Shown: positions 28,501 to 35,373 of the stretch, piece by piece
Layout of the letters: each line of letters opens with the position of its first letter
Numbering within the stretch: position 1 is the stretch's first letter
Source: Glaciecola amylolytica
GTDB taxonomy: Bacteria > Bacteroidota > Bacteroidia > Flavobacteriales_D > Crocinitomicaceae
NCBI GenBank assembly: GCA_003856375.1
Contig: CP034120.1
Span: 2,604,001 to 2,668,000, forward strand
DNA length: 64,000 bases
Direction of reading: 5' to 3'
Position numbers and translations under genes: made by a program
Notes under the pieces: model-generated
Databases searched by the model: none
Seen by the model: only the letters and a program-made list of their open reading frames with translations
Told to the model about the DNA's origin: nothing

Positions 28501-28648
28501 TCGTTCCGTATTAAAATCGAATGGAAAGATTGAAACCATTGAAGAAACCATTAATCGAAATCTGGTTCATTTTCAATCCGGAACCTATATCTTGTTTTTA
28601 GAACAAACAAATGGTTCCCGCTATCAGGCAAAATTTGTAAAGAAATAG
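25595..28648 (+). CDS. Secreted M60-like (enhancin) metallopeptidase with two F5/8-type C domains, T9SS type A
   Basis: A 1017-residue protein. Signal peptide MKLKITFAFLLAVCPAFSQ; two discoidin-like F5/8C domains at about residues 30-165 (SQAIDNDDATIYHSKW) and 185-325 (QSFDNDQNTLYHSSY); an M60-type catalytic region at about 330-790 with the zinc motif HEYGH (H611-H615) and a third ligand E630 in GTTEV, giving HExxH-14-E spacing; and a C-terminal sorting domain (LVIYPNPVGENASI). M60 enzymes cut glycoproteins such as mucins at O-glycan sites; the F5/8C domains would bind glycans. Likely released or surface-held by T9SS. It is unusually large for a single-domain M60 relative. Confidence 0.9.
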   Translation: MKLKITFAFLLAVCPAFSQLYQVPVYAVTSLQPAQPGAEASQAIDNDDATIYHSKWGQNGIPDELKFYFSSQVSSVKRIIYTPRQSGTNGIWTSVNVYYSTQSNPNTFTLINGNLSWALDNQAKQIDFATAIPNPYIIKFEVNAGGGNLSSCAEMRFYSENQPTINDGVDCTISTSGLTLNGANDVEVAIQSTGTTASSFQSGENIDQSFDNDQNTLYHSSYNNTVFPVLLNYRFNGTTPINFLKYIPRSDGGSNGNFGNVTISYNTTGNSTFQTITTFDFGQNGTPTTVQFPTQITPLNIRISVADGYGDFASCAEMEFYTSGPSGSSTPYMNIFTSNLYSQLLPNITQAHIDTISSTFHKNLAQCIFDGTYTNQYRVQAYEVYRPVGAVSNELKIGTYDNFENATGIVFTDNEKIALFATSIPSSAPVQLVVKDFQTGFGSSAVSYFELHNGLNVFQLTNGGMAYISYFNNNEQLNDINVNIVSGKVNGYFDRETSSGTDWADLLTSTSYPYIDVRGKYAHLVYDKEALRSGSPFNPLPLICKYDTIVQHERMMMGLFKYNRSPKNRQLTYCEHGGGYYAGGLGVHLDIDWGVSALTDPNQISIWGIAHEYGHINQIRPALNWIGTTEVTNNIYSIWVDYHMDNENDPYTRLEDEDVTPATGIPSITGGRVNGAIYNTYINQRALQDSNDYDVFKVLVPFWQLNIYYSLAGASRNAPILSLDNPAGSPGIDYAHWFGKVAEVARTTSSSGLTNGELLLNFVKNSCDAVEENLIPFFQRTGFLKPIDIPIDDYGVEQLTVTQAQIDDVITYVQGKNYQEPVSPVIHYASAHSVSMFKNQAPLSGITGVGATLNGNYLTVQHSDWHNAVAYETYDTNNELIYVSMSGSGDPSNLQTKVYYPANALAVFAVGYDGHKILVYPASILSVNESAVHSELVIYPNPVGENASIQLTIGDNSGNYTSDIVGLDGRSVLKSNGKIETIEETINRNLVHFQSGTYILFLEQTNGSRYQAKFVKK

Positions 28649-28651
28649 GTG

Positions 28652-28770
28652 TGTACGATAATATAGGTGATTTTTAATGGCCCGCCGATAACGCAGACTC
28701 ACCAAAGGTGAGCGCAGATTATGAACTTATTTAATATCTGCGTAATCCGCACCATCTGCGGGAAAAATAA
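28652..28770 (+). repeat. Dispersed 120-bp repeat, copy 1
   Basis: About 90 percent identical to the reverse complement of 55560-55681. It contains the hairpin CTCACC-AAA-GGTGAG and the longer inverted pair GCAGAT ... ATCTGC. It begins right after the stop codon of the M60 gene. No coding potential. Confidence 0.82.
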
Positions 28771-28815
28771 AGTCTTGTATCCTATTTTGAAGGAAATATC
28801 ACATAAAAAGAGAAC

Positions 28816-28847
28816 AAAAAAAGACCGCTATTTCTAGCGGTCTTTTT
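28816..28847. terminator. Bidirectional terminator between the M60 gene and pnp
   Basis: AAAAAGACCGCTA (28818-28830) and TAGCGGTCTTTTT (28835-28847) form a perfect 13-bp stem with a TTTC loop. The A and T runs make it work for both convergent genes. Confidence 0.9.
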
Positions 28848-28865
28848 ACTTTATGCTGTTTCGAA

Positions 28866-31025
28866 TTATGCTTTCGGAGCTTCCGTTGCAGCTTCTGCAG
28901 CCGGTTTCTCTGGTCTTGGCAATAATACTCTACGAGACAATTTCCATTTTTTCGTTTTCGGATCTTTCCCGACAACTTTAAACTTCAATACGTCTCCTTC
29001 TTTAACTACGTCTTCCATTTTCGCTACTTTCTCCCAAGAGAATTCAGAAATATGGATCAGTCCGTCAGTTCCCGGAAGAATTTCCACGAATACACCGAAG
29101 TCTTTAATCGCTTTCACTTTTCCTTCGTATTCCCCACCTTCGTCTACTGTTGGAGGGAATGCAATCATTCTTACACGTGAATTTGCAGCGTTCATATCTT
29201 CTGCGTTATTCGACATGATTTGTACACGTCCTTCACCAGTTTCCAATTCTTCAATTGTAATGGTTGTGTTCGTGTCTTTTTGAATTCCCTGAATGATTTT
29301 TCCTCCAGGTCCGATGATTGCTCCGATCATATCATTCGGCACATTGAATGCTTCGATACGTGGAGTTTGCGGTTTGAAGTCCGGATTCGGAGCTGCAATT
29401 GTTTCGATGATCTTGTTTAAGATATGTAAACGTCCTGCACGCGCCTGATCCAAAGCCTGAATCAATACTTCGTACGGTAAACCGTCTACTTTGATATCCA
29501 TCTGACAAGCCGTGATTCCTTTAGAAGTTCCAGTTACTTTAAAGTCCATATCTCCCAGGTGATCTTCATCTCCTAAGATATCAGACAATACAGCAAATTT
29601 ACCTTCGTCAGCAACCAATCCCATTGCGATACCGGAAACCGGTGCTTTGATTTGAACACCACCGTCCATCAATGCCAATGTACCTGCACAAACTGTTGCC
29701 ATAGAAGACGAACCGTTTGATTCAAGGATATCAGACACCAAACGAATCGTGTAAGCGTTATCTTCAGGAAGAACCGGCTTCAATGCACGTAGTGCAAGGT
29801 TTCCGTGTCCGATCTCACGACGGGAAGTTCCACGTAATGGTTTCGCTTCACCAGTTGAGAATGGAGGGAAGTTATAATGCAACAAGAATTTTTCTGTTCC
29901 GTGGAAAGTAACTCCGTCGATCAATTGCTCATCCATTTTACCACCAAGGGTCAATGTTGTCAATGATTGAGTTTCCCCACGTGTAAATACAGATGATCCG
30001 TGAACCATTGGTAAGTAATCTACCTCAGCCCAAATCGGACGAATCTCATCAAATTTACGACCGTCAAGGCGTTTTTGCTCGTTCAACATCACCCAACGAA
30101 CTGCTTTCTTTTTCACTTCAGAGAAGTAAGTAGAAATAAAACCGCTTACTTCAGCCAACTCTTCTTCAGAGAATGCTGCTTTTACTTCGGTTTTAATTGC
30201 GTCGAACAATTCTGTACGTTTTGCTTTATTAGCAAGACCTTGGCGAGCAACTTCTTTACATTTATCCATTGCCAATTCGTACACTTTCGCCTTCACATCC
30301 TCGTTATGAGTTTCGTGAGAGTAAACGCGTTTCGGATTCGCAGTTGGGATCAATGCTCCAAGATCTAACTGGAACTGACATTGCTCTTTAATTGCAGCAT
30401 GTGCAATTTTAATCGCTTCAACCATTTCCAATTCGGAGATTTCCTTGAATTCTCCTTCGATCATATTGACATCTTTCATCGTACCGGCAACCATCATATC
30501 GATATCTGCCGATTTCATTTCTTCCATCGTAGGGTTTACGATCCACTCACCGTTTACACGACCAACACGTACTTCAGACATTGGCCCGTTGAATGGAATA
30601 TCAGAAACTGCAATTGCTGCAGAAGCTGCCAAACCACATAATGCATCCGGGTTGTTTACACCATCGTAAGACAACAATTGAATCATCAACTGAACTTCAG
30701 CGTGGTAATCATCCGGGAATAATGGACGCAATGCGCGATCCACTAAACGCATAATTAAGATTTCTGCCTCAGACGGACGTGCTTCTCTGCGGAAAAATCC
30801 TCCCGGAAAACGACCTGCTGCTGCATATTTTTCACGGTAATCTACCGTTAAAGGAAGGAAATCTACTCCTTCTTTTGCCTCTGGTGCCGCAACTACTGTT
30901 GCCAATAACACCGTGTTGCCCATTTGTAACACTACTGACCCGTCGGCTTGTTTAGCCAATTTTCCGGTCTCGATGGAAATTTCTTTCCCGCCAGTAACGA
31001 TGGACTTTTTGATTCCTATATTCAT
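28866..31025 (-). CDS. pnp: Polyribonucleotide nucleotidyltransferase (PNPase)
   Basis: A 719-residue enzyme with two RNase PH domains (residues about 10-230 and 330-550), a KH domain ([19 protein letters not shown]) and a C-terminal S1 domain ([20 protein letters not shown]). It degrades mRNA from the 3' end with phosphate and works in RNA quality control. [19 protein letters not shown] and [16 protein letters not shown] are family signatures. The gene follows rpsO, the classic order. The 210-bp gap from rpsO contains two hairpins and two palindromes and could be the site of autoregulation. ATG at 31023-31025. Confidence 0.97.
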   Translation of the reverse strand: MNIGIKKSIVTGGKEISIETGKLAKQADGSVVLQMGNTVLLATVVAAPEAKEGVDFLPLTVDYREKYAAAGRFPGGFFRREARPSEAEILIMRLVDRALRPLFPDDYHAEVQLMIQLLSYDGVNNPDALCGLAASAAIAVSDIPFNGPMSEVRVGRVNGEWIVNPTMEEMKSADIDMMVAGTMKDVNMIEGEFKEISELEMVEAIKIAHAAIKEQCQFQLDLGALIPTANPKRVYSHETHNEDVKAKVYELAMDKCKEVARQGLANKAKRTELFDAIKTEVKAAFSEEELAEVSGFISTYFSEVKKKAVRWVMLNEQKRLDGRKFDEIRPIWAEVDYLPMVHGSSVFTRGETQSLTTLTLGGKMDEQLIDGVTFHGTEKFLLHYNFPPFSTGEAKPLRGTSRREIGHGNLALRALKPVLPEDNAYTIRLVSDILESNGSSSMATVCAGTLALMDGGVQIKAPVSGIAMGLVADEGKFAVLSDILGDEDHLGDMDFKVTGTSKGITACQMDIKVDGLPYEVLIQALDQARAGRLHILNKIIETIAAPNPDFKPQTPRIEAFNVPNDMIGAIIGPGGKIIQGIQKDTNTTITIEELETGEGRVQIMSNNAEDMNAANSRVRMIAFPPTVDEGGEYEGKVKAIKDFGVFVEILPGTDGLIHISEFSWEKVAKMEDVVKEGDVLKFKVVGKDPKTKKWKLSRRVLLPRPEKPAAEAATEAPKA

Positions 31026-31048
31026 ATTTATACTTTACATTTTAATGT

Positions 31049-31074
31049 ACGGACGCAATGCATTGCGTTCCGTG
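31049..31074. repeat. Palindromic repeat around CGCAATGCATTGCG, copy 1
   Basis: ACGGACGCAATGCATTGCGT is followed by TCCGTG, giving a palindrome of about 25 bp with one mismatched pair. Its core recurs 60 bp away at 31113. It sits in the pnp leader, about 25 bp before the ATG. Confidence 0.7.
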
Positions 31075-31112
31075 TTTTCTCGTGTTTCTCTAAACACCTC
31101 TTTAAAAAATCT

Positions 31113-31134
31113 GTTACGCAATGCATCGCGTAAC
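31113..31134. repeat. Palindromic repeat around CGCAATGCATCGCG, copy 2
   Basis: GTTACGCAATGCATCGCGTA, then AC, forms a 22-bp palindrome with one mismatched pair. It shares the core CGCAATGCAT with the copy at 31049 but has different outer arms. Confidence 0.7.
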
Positions 31135-31137
31135 AAC

Positions 31138-31178
31138 AAAAAAGGGGACAGCGGAATAATCCGACAAGCCCCCCTTTT
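31138..31178 (-). terminator. Intrinsic terminator after rpsO
   Basis: On the minus strand AAAAGGGG (31171-31178) pairs with CCCCTTTT (31140-31147), with an inner CGGA/TCCG hairpin, and a run of six T follows (31138-31143). It should limit read-through from rpsO into pnp. Confidence 0.7.
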
Positions 31179-31187
31179 AATATTTTG

Positions 31188-31225
31188 TCACGATAGGGGT
31201 GAAAGATTTTTCACCCCTATCGTGA
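31188..31225. other. 17-bp perfect hairpin between rpsO and pnp
   Basis: TCACGATAGGGGTGAAA (31188-31204) pairs perfectly with TTTCACCCCTATCGTGA (31209-31225), with a 4-nt loop. It is just 9 bp past the rpsO stop. There is no T-run directly after it. A long perfect duplex like this could be an RNase III site, as in the E. coli pnp leader, or an mRNA 3'-end stabiliser. Confidence 0.75.
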
Positions 31226-31234
31226 AATTTCGAA

Positions 31235-31507
31235 TTAACGACGTAAACCTAATTCTTTAATCAACGCACGGTATTTCTCGATATCCTTTTTCTTAAGGTA
31301 ATCTAACATACTACGACGCTTACCAACCAACAACTGCAAAGATCTTTGTGTTCCGTAATCTTTACGGTTCTTTTTCAAATGCTCAGTTAAGTGAGCAATA
31401 CGGTAAGTAAACAATGCTACCTGACCTTCTGTTGAACCTGTGTTTGTTGCTGAACCTCCGTGTTTTGCGAAGATCTCTTCTTTTTTCTCTGAACTTAAAT
31501 ATGACAT
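31235..31507 (-). CDS. rpsO: 30S ribosomal protein S15
   Basis: A 90-residue protein, MSYLSSEKKEEIFAKHGG, with ALFTYRIAHLTEHLKKN, DYGTQRSLQLLVGKRRSMLDYL and YRALIKELGLR. It matches S15, which binds 16S rRNA in the platform of the small subunit. Length is standard (89 in E. coli). It is upstream of pnp, as in many bacteria. A TATCTTTG box lies 55 nt before the ATG and a hairpin plus terminator follow the stop. Confidence 0.97.
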   Translation of the reverse strand: MSYLSSEKKEEIFAKHGGSATNTGSTEGQVALFTYRIAHLTEHLKKNRKDYGTQRSLQLLVGKRRSMLDYLKKKDIEKYRALIKELGLRR

Positions 31508-31562
31508 GCCAATATTACTTGAATAATTTTTATGTACAATCCCAACTTTTGGAATTACGGTG

Positions 31563-31570
31563 CAAAGATA
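31563..31570 (-). promoter_or_regulatory. Predicted -7 box (TATCTTTG) of rpsO
   Basis: Fits TAnnTTTG on the minus strand. Transcription would start near 31556, giving a leader of about 50 nt before rpsO. No clear TTTG is seen at -33. Confidence 0.55.
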
Positions 31571-31644
31571 GGAACTTATTCCGAATTCCGGGTGCCTAAT
31601 TGCGAATTAATTGCTTAAGCGTCTAAAAAAGTAATTCGTAAAGC

Positions 31645-32565
31645 TTACAATCCTCCGTCGGAGACATACATACCGTCCTTGAAGATGCGTACTTTCAGCA
31701 AGACACCGTCACGGTCGTAGACAAAGACTTTTCCATCCTTCAACTGGCCGTTTCTGAACAAGCCGTCAATCCAGATTTCATCGGATTCCGTATAAAGCTT
31801 GTTGAATCCGTTGGGTTGGAATATCACTCCTTTGGCAACACGGGGTGCGTGCACAAAAGGAGCATTCATCATTGGATTGCGGGAATGTGAAACCGGACTG
31901 GAATCCTGAATACGTTCAATCTGGCTAACTACATTTTGAATTTCGGGATTTTCCACGCTCACATTACGAGGTGTTCTGACACTCAAATAAGTGGAGTATA
32001 ACTGAGGATAATTCTGAGATAACCACGCAAAATTAACATGTGCATTCTGCGACTGGTTTTGGTGCATCGACTCTTCTACCCAAAATTGATAAGCATATGG
32101 AACGTTAAAAACGCGTTTTGCAAAGAATACCTGCCCCGCTACCATTTCACGATTGTGAAAGAACATTCTGCAGTCGAACAAACCGTTGTGAGCTTCCAGA
32201 ATCTGAGATGGTGTGATTTTTCTTGGAACTGTACTTGCCTGAATCAATTCTCCTTTCTTATCAAAGCGGAAATAAGCTCCTCCCGGTCTGTTATCCAGAT
32301 ATTCTCCGATCAAGCGCGGTGTTTTTCCGTCAGGGTAATAACAAATCCATGCTCCGAATTTGCGTCCTTTGATGTATCTTCCTTCTTTTCTTTTTGAATC
32401 ACTGTCAAGCGTCGTAGCATCATTTCCTTCATCAACCACCCAATATCCGGTTCTTTTCCCCTGGGTATCAAGTTGGTTCAACGTATCCGCTTCGCGCACT
32501 TTTGCAGACCACCCGAAATTGGATAACAAAAGTAAAAAAGTGAGTATGCTTATTATTTTATTCAA
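31645..32565 (-). CDS. Secreted protein with MORN/YwqK-like repeats
   Basis: A 306-residue protein with signal peptide NKIISILTFLLLLSNFGWS. The N-terminal third carries the 'G.. G.W..YY.dGk....GeY..n...G.' pattern of MORN/YwqK repeats (KRTGYWVVDEG, RKFGAWICYYPDGKTPRLIGEY, and a last unit near the C terminus, FRNGQLKDGKVFVYDRDG). The middle is unassigned. MORN-like repeats in Bacteroidota are often surface or membrane-associated. The start is a TTG (32563-32565); I see no in-frame ATG near the signal peptide. Function not known. Confidence 0.7.
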   Translation of the reverse strand: MNKIISILTFLLLLSNFGWSAKVREADTLNQLDTQGKRTGYWVVDEGNDATTLDSDSKRKEGRYIKGRKFGAWICYYPDGKTPRLIGEYLDNRPGGAYFRFDKKGELIQASTVPRKITPSQILEAHNGLFDCRMFFHNREMVAGQVFFAKRVFNVPYAYQFWVEESMHQNQSQNAHVNFAWLSQNYPQLYSTYLSVRTPRNVSVENPEIQNVVSQIERIQDSSPVSHSRNPMMNAPFVHAPRVAKGVIFQPNGFNKLYTESDEIWIDGLFRNGQLKDGKVFVYDRDGVLLKVRIFKDGMYVSDGGL

Positions 32566-32771
32566 GGTAATGTATGTATTAGTTCTTCAATAGTTTTCAG
32601 TGAAACGAATATAATCTTTTAGCCCATACAGCACCGTATCCAATGAAAATATTTTCCTAACAAATGAATATTCATACTATTTCAACGAATAATTATTTCC
32701 GGATAAATTATTCGTTAAAATATCGATTTAGTTTTGATAAAAATAAACGGGAAGGCGCGTTACAGATGCAA

Positions 32772-33314
32772 TTACAACTGAATTGAAATGATTTTTGAGG
32801 GTTTTACTGCCAGAAAATCAAAGGTTGTATTTTGATCATTTAGGATCAGCGCGGGTGCTTCAATTTTTTCGTGATTTTTTTCCAACATCCCTTGATAAAG
32901 ATAGATTGCGGTTTCGGTCACTGGAAGAAAATCATTCGTTTCGAGGTTCTTTACAGAAACTTTAGGGGCATATTCAGGTTTGAAAATGAGGTTAAAATCA
33001 ATCAATTTCCCTTTTCCTCTTGTTTTCCAGTTCCCGCTGAATCGGGCAAGTTCGAATTCATTCACCCTTTGATTTATCAAACCGTTTTCGGTTTCATGTT
33101 CCATTTCCAAACTACCTTTCAAAGGAATCAAAATGCGTTCGTAACCTTCAAACATGGAAAACTCCGACTCTTCGATTTCTACAATTGCAGAACTGATTCT
33201 CCAATCGAAGTTTCGCTCACCGAGACTTGCATCTTCGGGTGAGATATACAATTGAGTGGTCTTCCCTCCTGCCCAGGTTGAAACCGAAAAATGAGTTGTA
33301 GTCAGTATTTTCAT
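32772..33314 (-). CDS. HutD/Ves family protein
   Basis: A 180-residue cupin-like protein. It begins KILTTTHFSVSTWAGGKTTQL and has FDWRISSAIVEIEESEFSMF and ERILIPLKGSLEME, the conserved strands of HutD (Ves) proteins. HutD is found with histidine-use genes in some Proteobacteria, but there are no hut genes here, so the role is open. It begins just after the accD terminator and is transcribed in the same direction, likely from a promoter I do not see. Confidence 0.82.
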   Translation of the reverse strand: MKILTTTHFSVSTWAGGKTTQLYISPEDASLGERNFDWRISSAIVEIEESEFSMFEGYERILIPLKGSLEMEHETENGLINQRVNEFELARFSGNWKTRGKGKLIDFNLIFKPEYAPKVSVKNLETNDFLPVTETAIYLYQGMLEKNHEKIEAPALILNDQNTTFDFLAVKPSKIISIQL

Positions 33315-33316
33315 AG

Positions 33317-33350
33317 CAAAAAAAATCCCCCTAAGCCGAGCCAGGGGGAT
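33317..33350 (-). terminator. Intrinsic terminator after accD
   Basis: On the minus strand ATCCCCCT (33343-33350) pairs with AGGGGGAT (33325-33332), with a 10-nt loop, then a run of T (33317-33324). It ends the fbaA-accD transcript 15 bp past the accD stop. Confidence 0.88.
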
Positions 33351-33365
33351 ACTATTTCTATTGAA

Positions 33366-34211
33366 TTATGATCTGAACAATTTCAATGAATGACCCAAGG
33401 TTTCTTTCAACTCGGTTCTATTCACAATATAATCCAGGAATCCGTGTTCCAAAACAAATTCGGAAGTCTGGAATCCATCCGGTAAATCTCTACCGATTGT
33501 TTCTTTTACGACACGAGGTCCTGCAAATCCGATCAAAGCTTCCGGTTCTGCGATATTGATATCACCCAACATCGCGAAAGATGCTGTTACACCACCGGTT
33601 GTTGGATCCGTCAAATAAGAAACGTACGGCAATTTATGACTCGACAATTGTCCCAGTTTTCCGGAAACCTTTGCCATCTGCATTAAGGAGAATCCTGCTT
33701 CCATCATACGCGCACCTCCGGATTTGGAGATAATCATGAAAGGAGCTTTCAATTCGATTGCTTTATCAATTGCACGGGCAATCTTTTCTCCCATTACAGA
33801 TCCCATGGATCCACCAACGAAACTAAAATCCATTGCCGCAACAACAAACGGGAAACCATGTAAATCTCCGTATGCCGTTCTGATCGCGTCTTTCAATCCT
33901 GTAGCTTTCTGTGTTGCCTTGATTCGATCCGTGTATTTCTTCGTATCCACAAAATCCAAAGGATCTCCCGAAGTTACCTTCTCATTAATTTCGACATATT
34001 TTCCTTCGTCAAACAACAAGTAAAAATACTGCTCGGAACCGATTCTTTCATGGTTCGAACAACGATCACAAACCCAGGCATTTCTTTCCAGATCCTGTGC
34101 TGTAAACACCGTTTTACATCTGGAGCATTTACTCCAAAGTCCTTCCGGCGTTTCTTTTTTATCTTTTGTTGAGGTAGTAATACCTTCTTTGGAACGTTTA
34201 AACCAACTCAT
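33366..34211 (-). CDS. accD: Acetyl-CoA carboxylase carboxyltransferase, beta subunit
   Basis: A 281-residue protein that, with AccA, moves the carboxyl group from biotin to acetyl-CoA to make malonyl-CoA for fatty acid synthesis. The N-terminal zinc ribbon has C29, C32, C48 and C51. The carboxyltransferase core has FVVAAMDFSFVGGSMGSVMGEK, ISKSGGARMMEAGFSLMQM, TDPTTGGVTASFAMLGD and EALIGFAGPRV. Start and length are standard. Nine bp separate it from the fbaA stop, so the two form an operon. Confidence 0.97.
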   Translation of the reverse strand: MSWFKRSKEGITTSTKDKKETPEGLWSKCSRCKTVFTAQDLERNAWVCDRCSNHERIGSEQYFYLLFDEGKYVEINEKVTSGDPLDFVDTKKYTDRIKATQKATGLKDAIRTAYGDLHGFPFVVAAMDFSFVGGSMGSVMGEKIARAIDKAIELKAPFMIISKSGGARMMEAGFSLMQMAKVSGKLGQLSSHKLPYVSYLTDPTTGGVTASFAMLGDINIAEPEALIGFAGPRVVKETIGRDLPDGFQTSEFVLEHGFLDYIVNRTELKETLGHSLKLFRS

Positions 34212-34220
34212 ATCACTAGC

Positions 34221-35303
34221 TTATTTAGTCAATGTATTTACGTTATTCAAATCTTCAAATGATTGCTCCAGGCGTTTCACAAACGTCAACTCACCTTCAC
34301 GCAGCCATTTTCTCGGATCGTAATATTTCTTGTTCGGAACATCGTCACCTTCCGGATTTCCGATTTGTGTTCTCAGGTAATCAATTTTTGAATCTACATA
34401 ATCGCGGACTCCTTCCGTGAATGCAAACTGAAGATCCGTATCAATGTTCATTTTAATCACTCCGTAACCAATTGCTTCACGGATTTCTTCAACCGTAGAA
34501 CCGGAACCTCCGTGGAATACGAAATCAACCGGATTGTGTCCTGTACTGAATTTCTCCTGAACAAAGTTCTGAGAGTTCAACAAGATCTTCGGTGTCAATT
34601 TCACATTTCCGGGCTTGTAGACTCCGTGTACATTTCCGAATGCCGCCGCAATCGTAAATCGCGGACTCACTTTCATCAATTCTTCGTAAGCAAATGCCAC
34701 TTCTTCCGGCTGTGTATACAATTTAGAAGAATCCACGTCGCTGTTATCCACTCCGTCTTCTTCTCCACCTGTAATCCCTAATTCAATTTCCAAAGTCATC
34801 CCGATTTTACTCATACGAGCCAGGTATTCTTTGCAAATCTCAATATTTTCTTCAATCGGTTCTTCCGACAAGTCGAGCATGTGAGAAGAATACAACGGTT
34901 TTCCTGTTTCTTTAAAGAACTGCTCACCTGCATCCAACAATCCGTCTACCCAAGGCAGTAAATTTTTCGCGCAGTGGTCCGTATGCAAAATAACCGTTAC
35001 TCCATAAGCTTCTGCTAAGGCATGAACATGTTTCGCACCGGAAATTCCTCCTAAAATAGCAGCTTTTTCATCTTTGTTCGAAAGGCCTTTACCTGCAAAG
35101 AAATGTGCTCCTCCGTTTGAGAACTGAATGATCACGGGAGCATTCAATTTCGCTGCAGTTTCCATCACTGCATTTACTGTTGAAGTACTGGTAACATTCA
35201 CTGCTGGAAGCGCAAATCCTTTTTCTTTTGCAAAGCGAAAAATCTCCTGAACCTCATCTCCTGAGGCAACTCCGGGTTTAATAGAATAAGCCATTTTAGT
35301 CAT
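34221..35303 (-). CDS. fbaA: Class II fructose-bisphosphate aldolase
   Basis: A 360-residue zinc aldolase of glycolysis and gluconeogenesis. It has the zinc-binding HTDHCAKN, catalytic-region DLSEEPIEENI, LEIELGITGGEEDGVDN, AFGNVHGVYKPGNVKL and HGGSGST with NIDTDLQ. The ATG at 35301-35303 was preferred over the longer frame to 35336, whose extra 11 residues lack homology. A TACTTTTA box (one mismatch from TAnnTTTG) lies about 10 nt upstream of the ATG. accD follows in the same operon, a pairing conserved in this group. Confidence 0.96.
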   Translation of the reverse strand: MTKMAYSIKPGVASGDEVQEIFRFAKEKGFALPAVNVTSTSTVNAVMETAAKLNAPVIIQFSNGGAHFFAGKGLSNKDEKAAILGGISGAKHVHALAEAYGVTVILHTDHCAKNLLPWVDGLLDAGEQFFKETGKPLYSSHMLDLSEEPIEENIEICKEYLARMSKIGMTLEIELGITGGEEDGVDNSDVDSSKLYTQPEEVAFAYEELMKVSPRFTIAAAFGNVHGVYKPGNVKLTPKILLNSQNFVQEKFSTGHNPVDFVFHGGSGSTVEEIREAIGYGVIKMNIDTDLQFAFTEGVRDYVDSKIDYLRTQIGNPEGDDVPNKKYYDPRKWLREGELTFVKRLEQSFEDLNNVNTLTK

Positions 35304-35373
35304 TATTTGGGGTGTAAAAGTAATGAAAAGCGCCAAATAATGATGCTCAAAGTATAAAAATCAACTCAAGTCA

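Noticed and set aside
33317-33350. Another copy of the G-rich palindromic repeat after accD
   Set aside because: The C-run/G-run hairpin is followed by an uninterrupted T-run on the accD strand, has a different loop, and lacks the tail, so it is an ordinary terminator.
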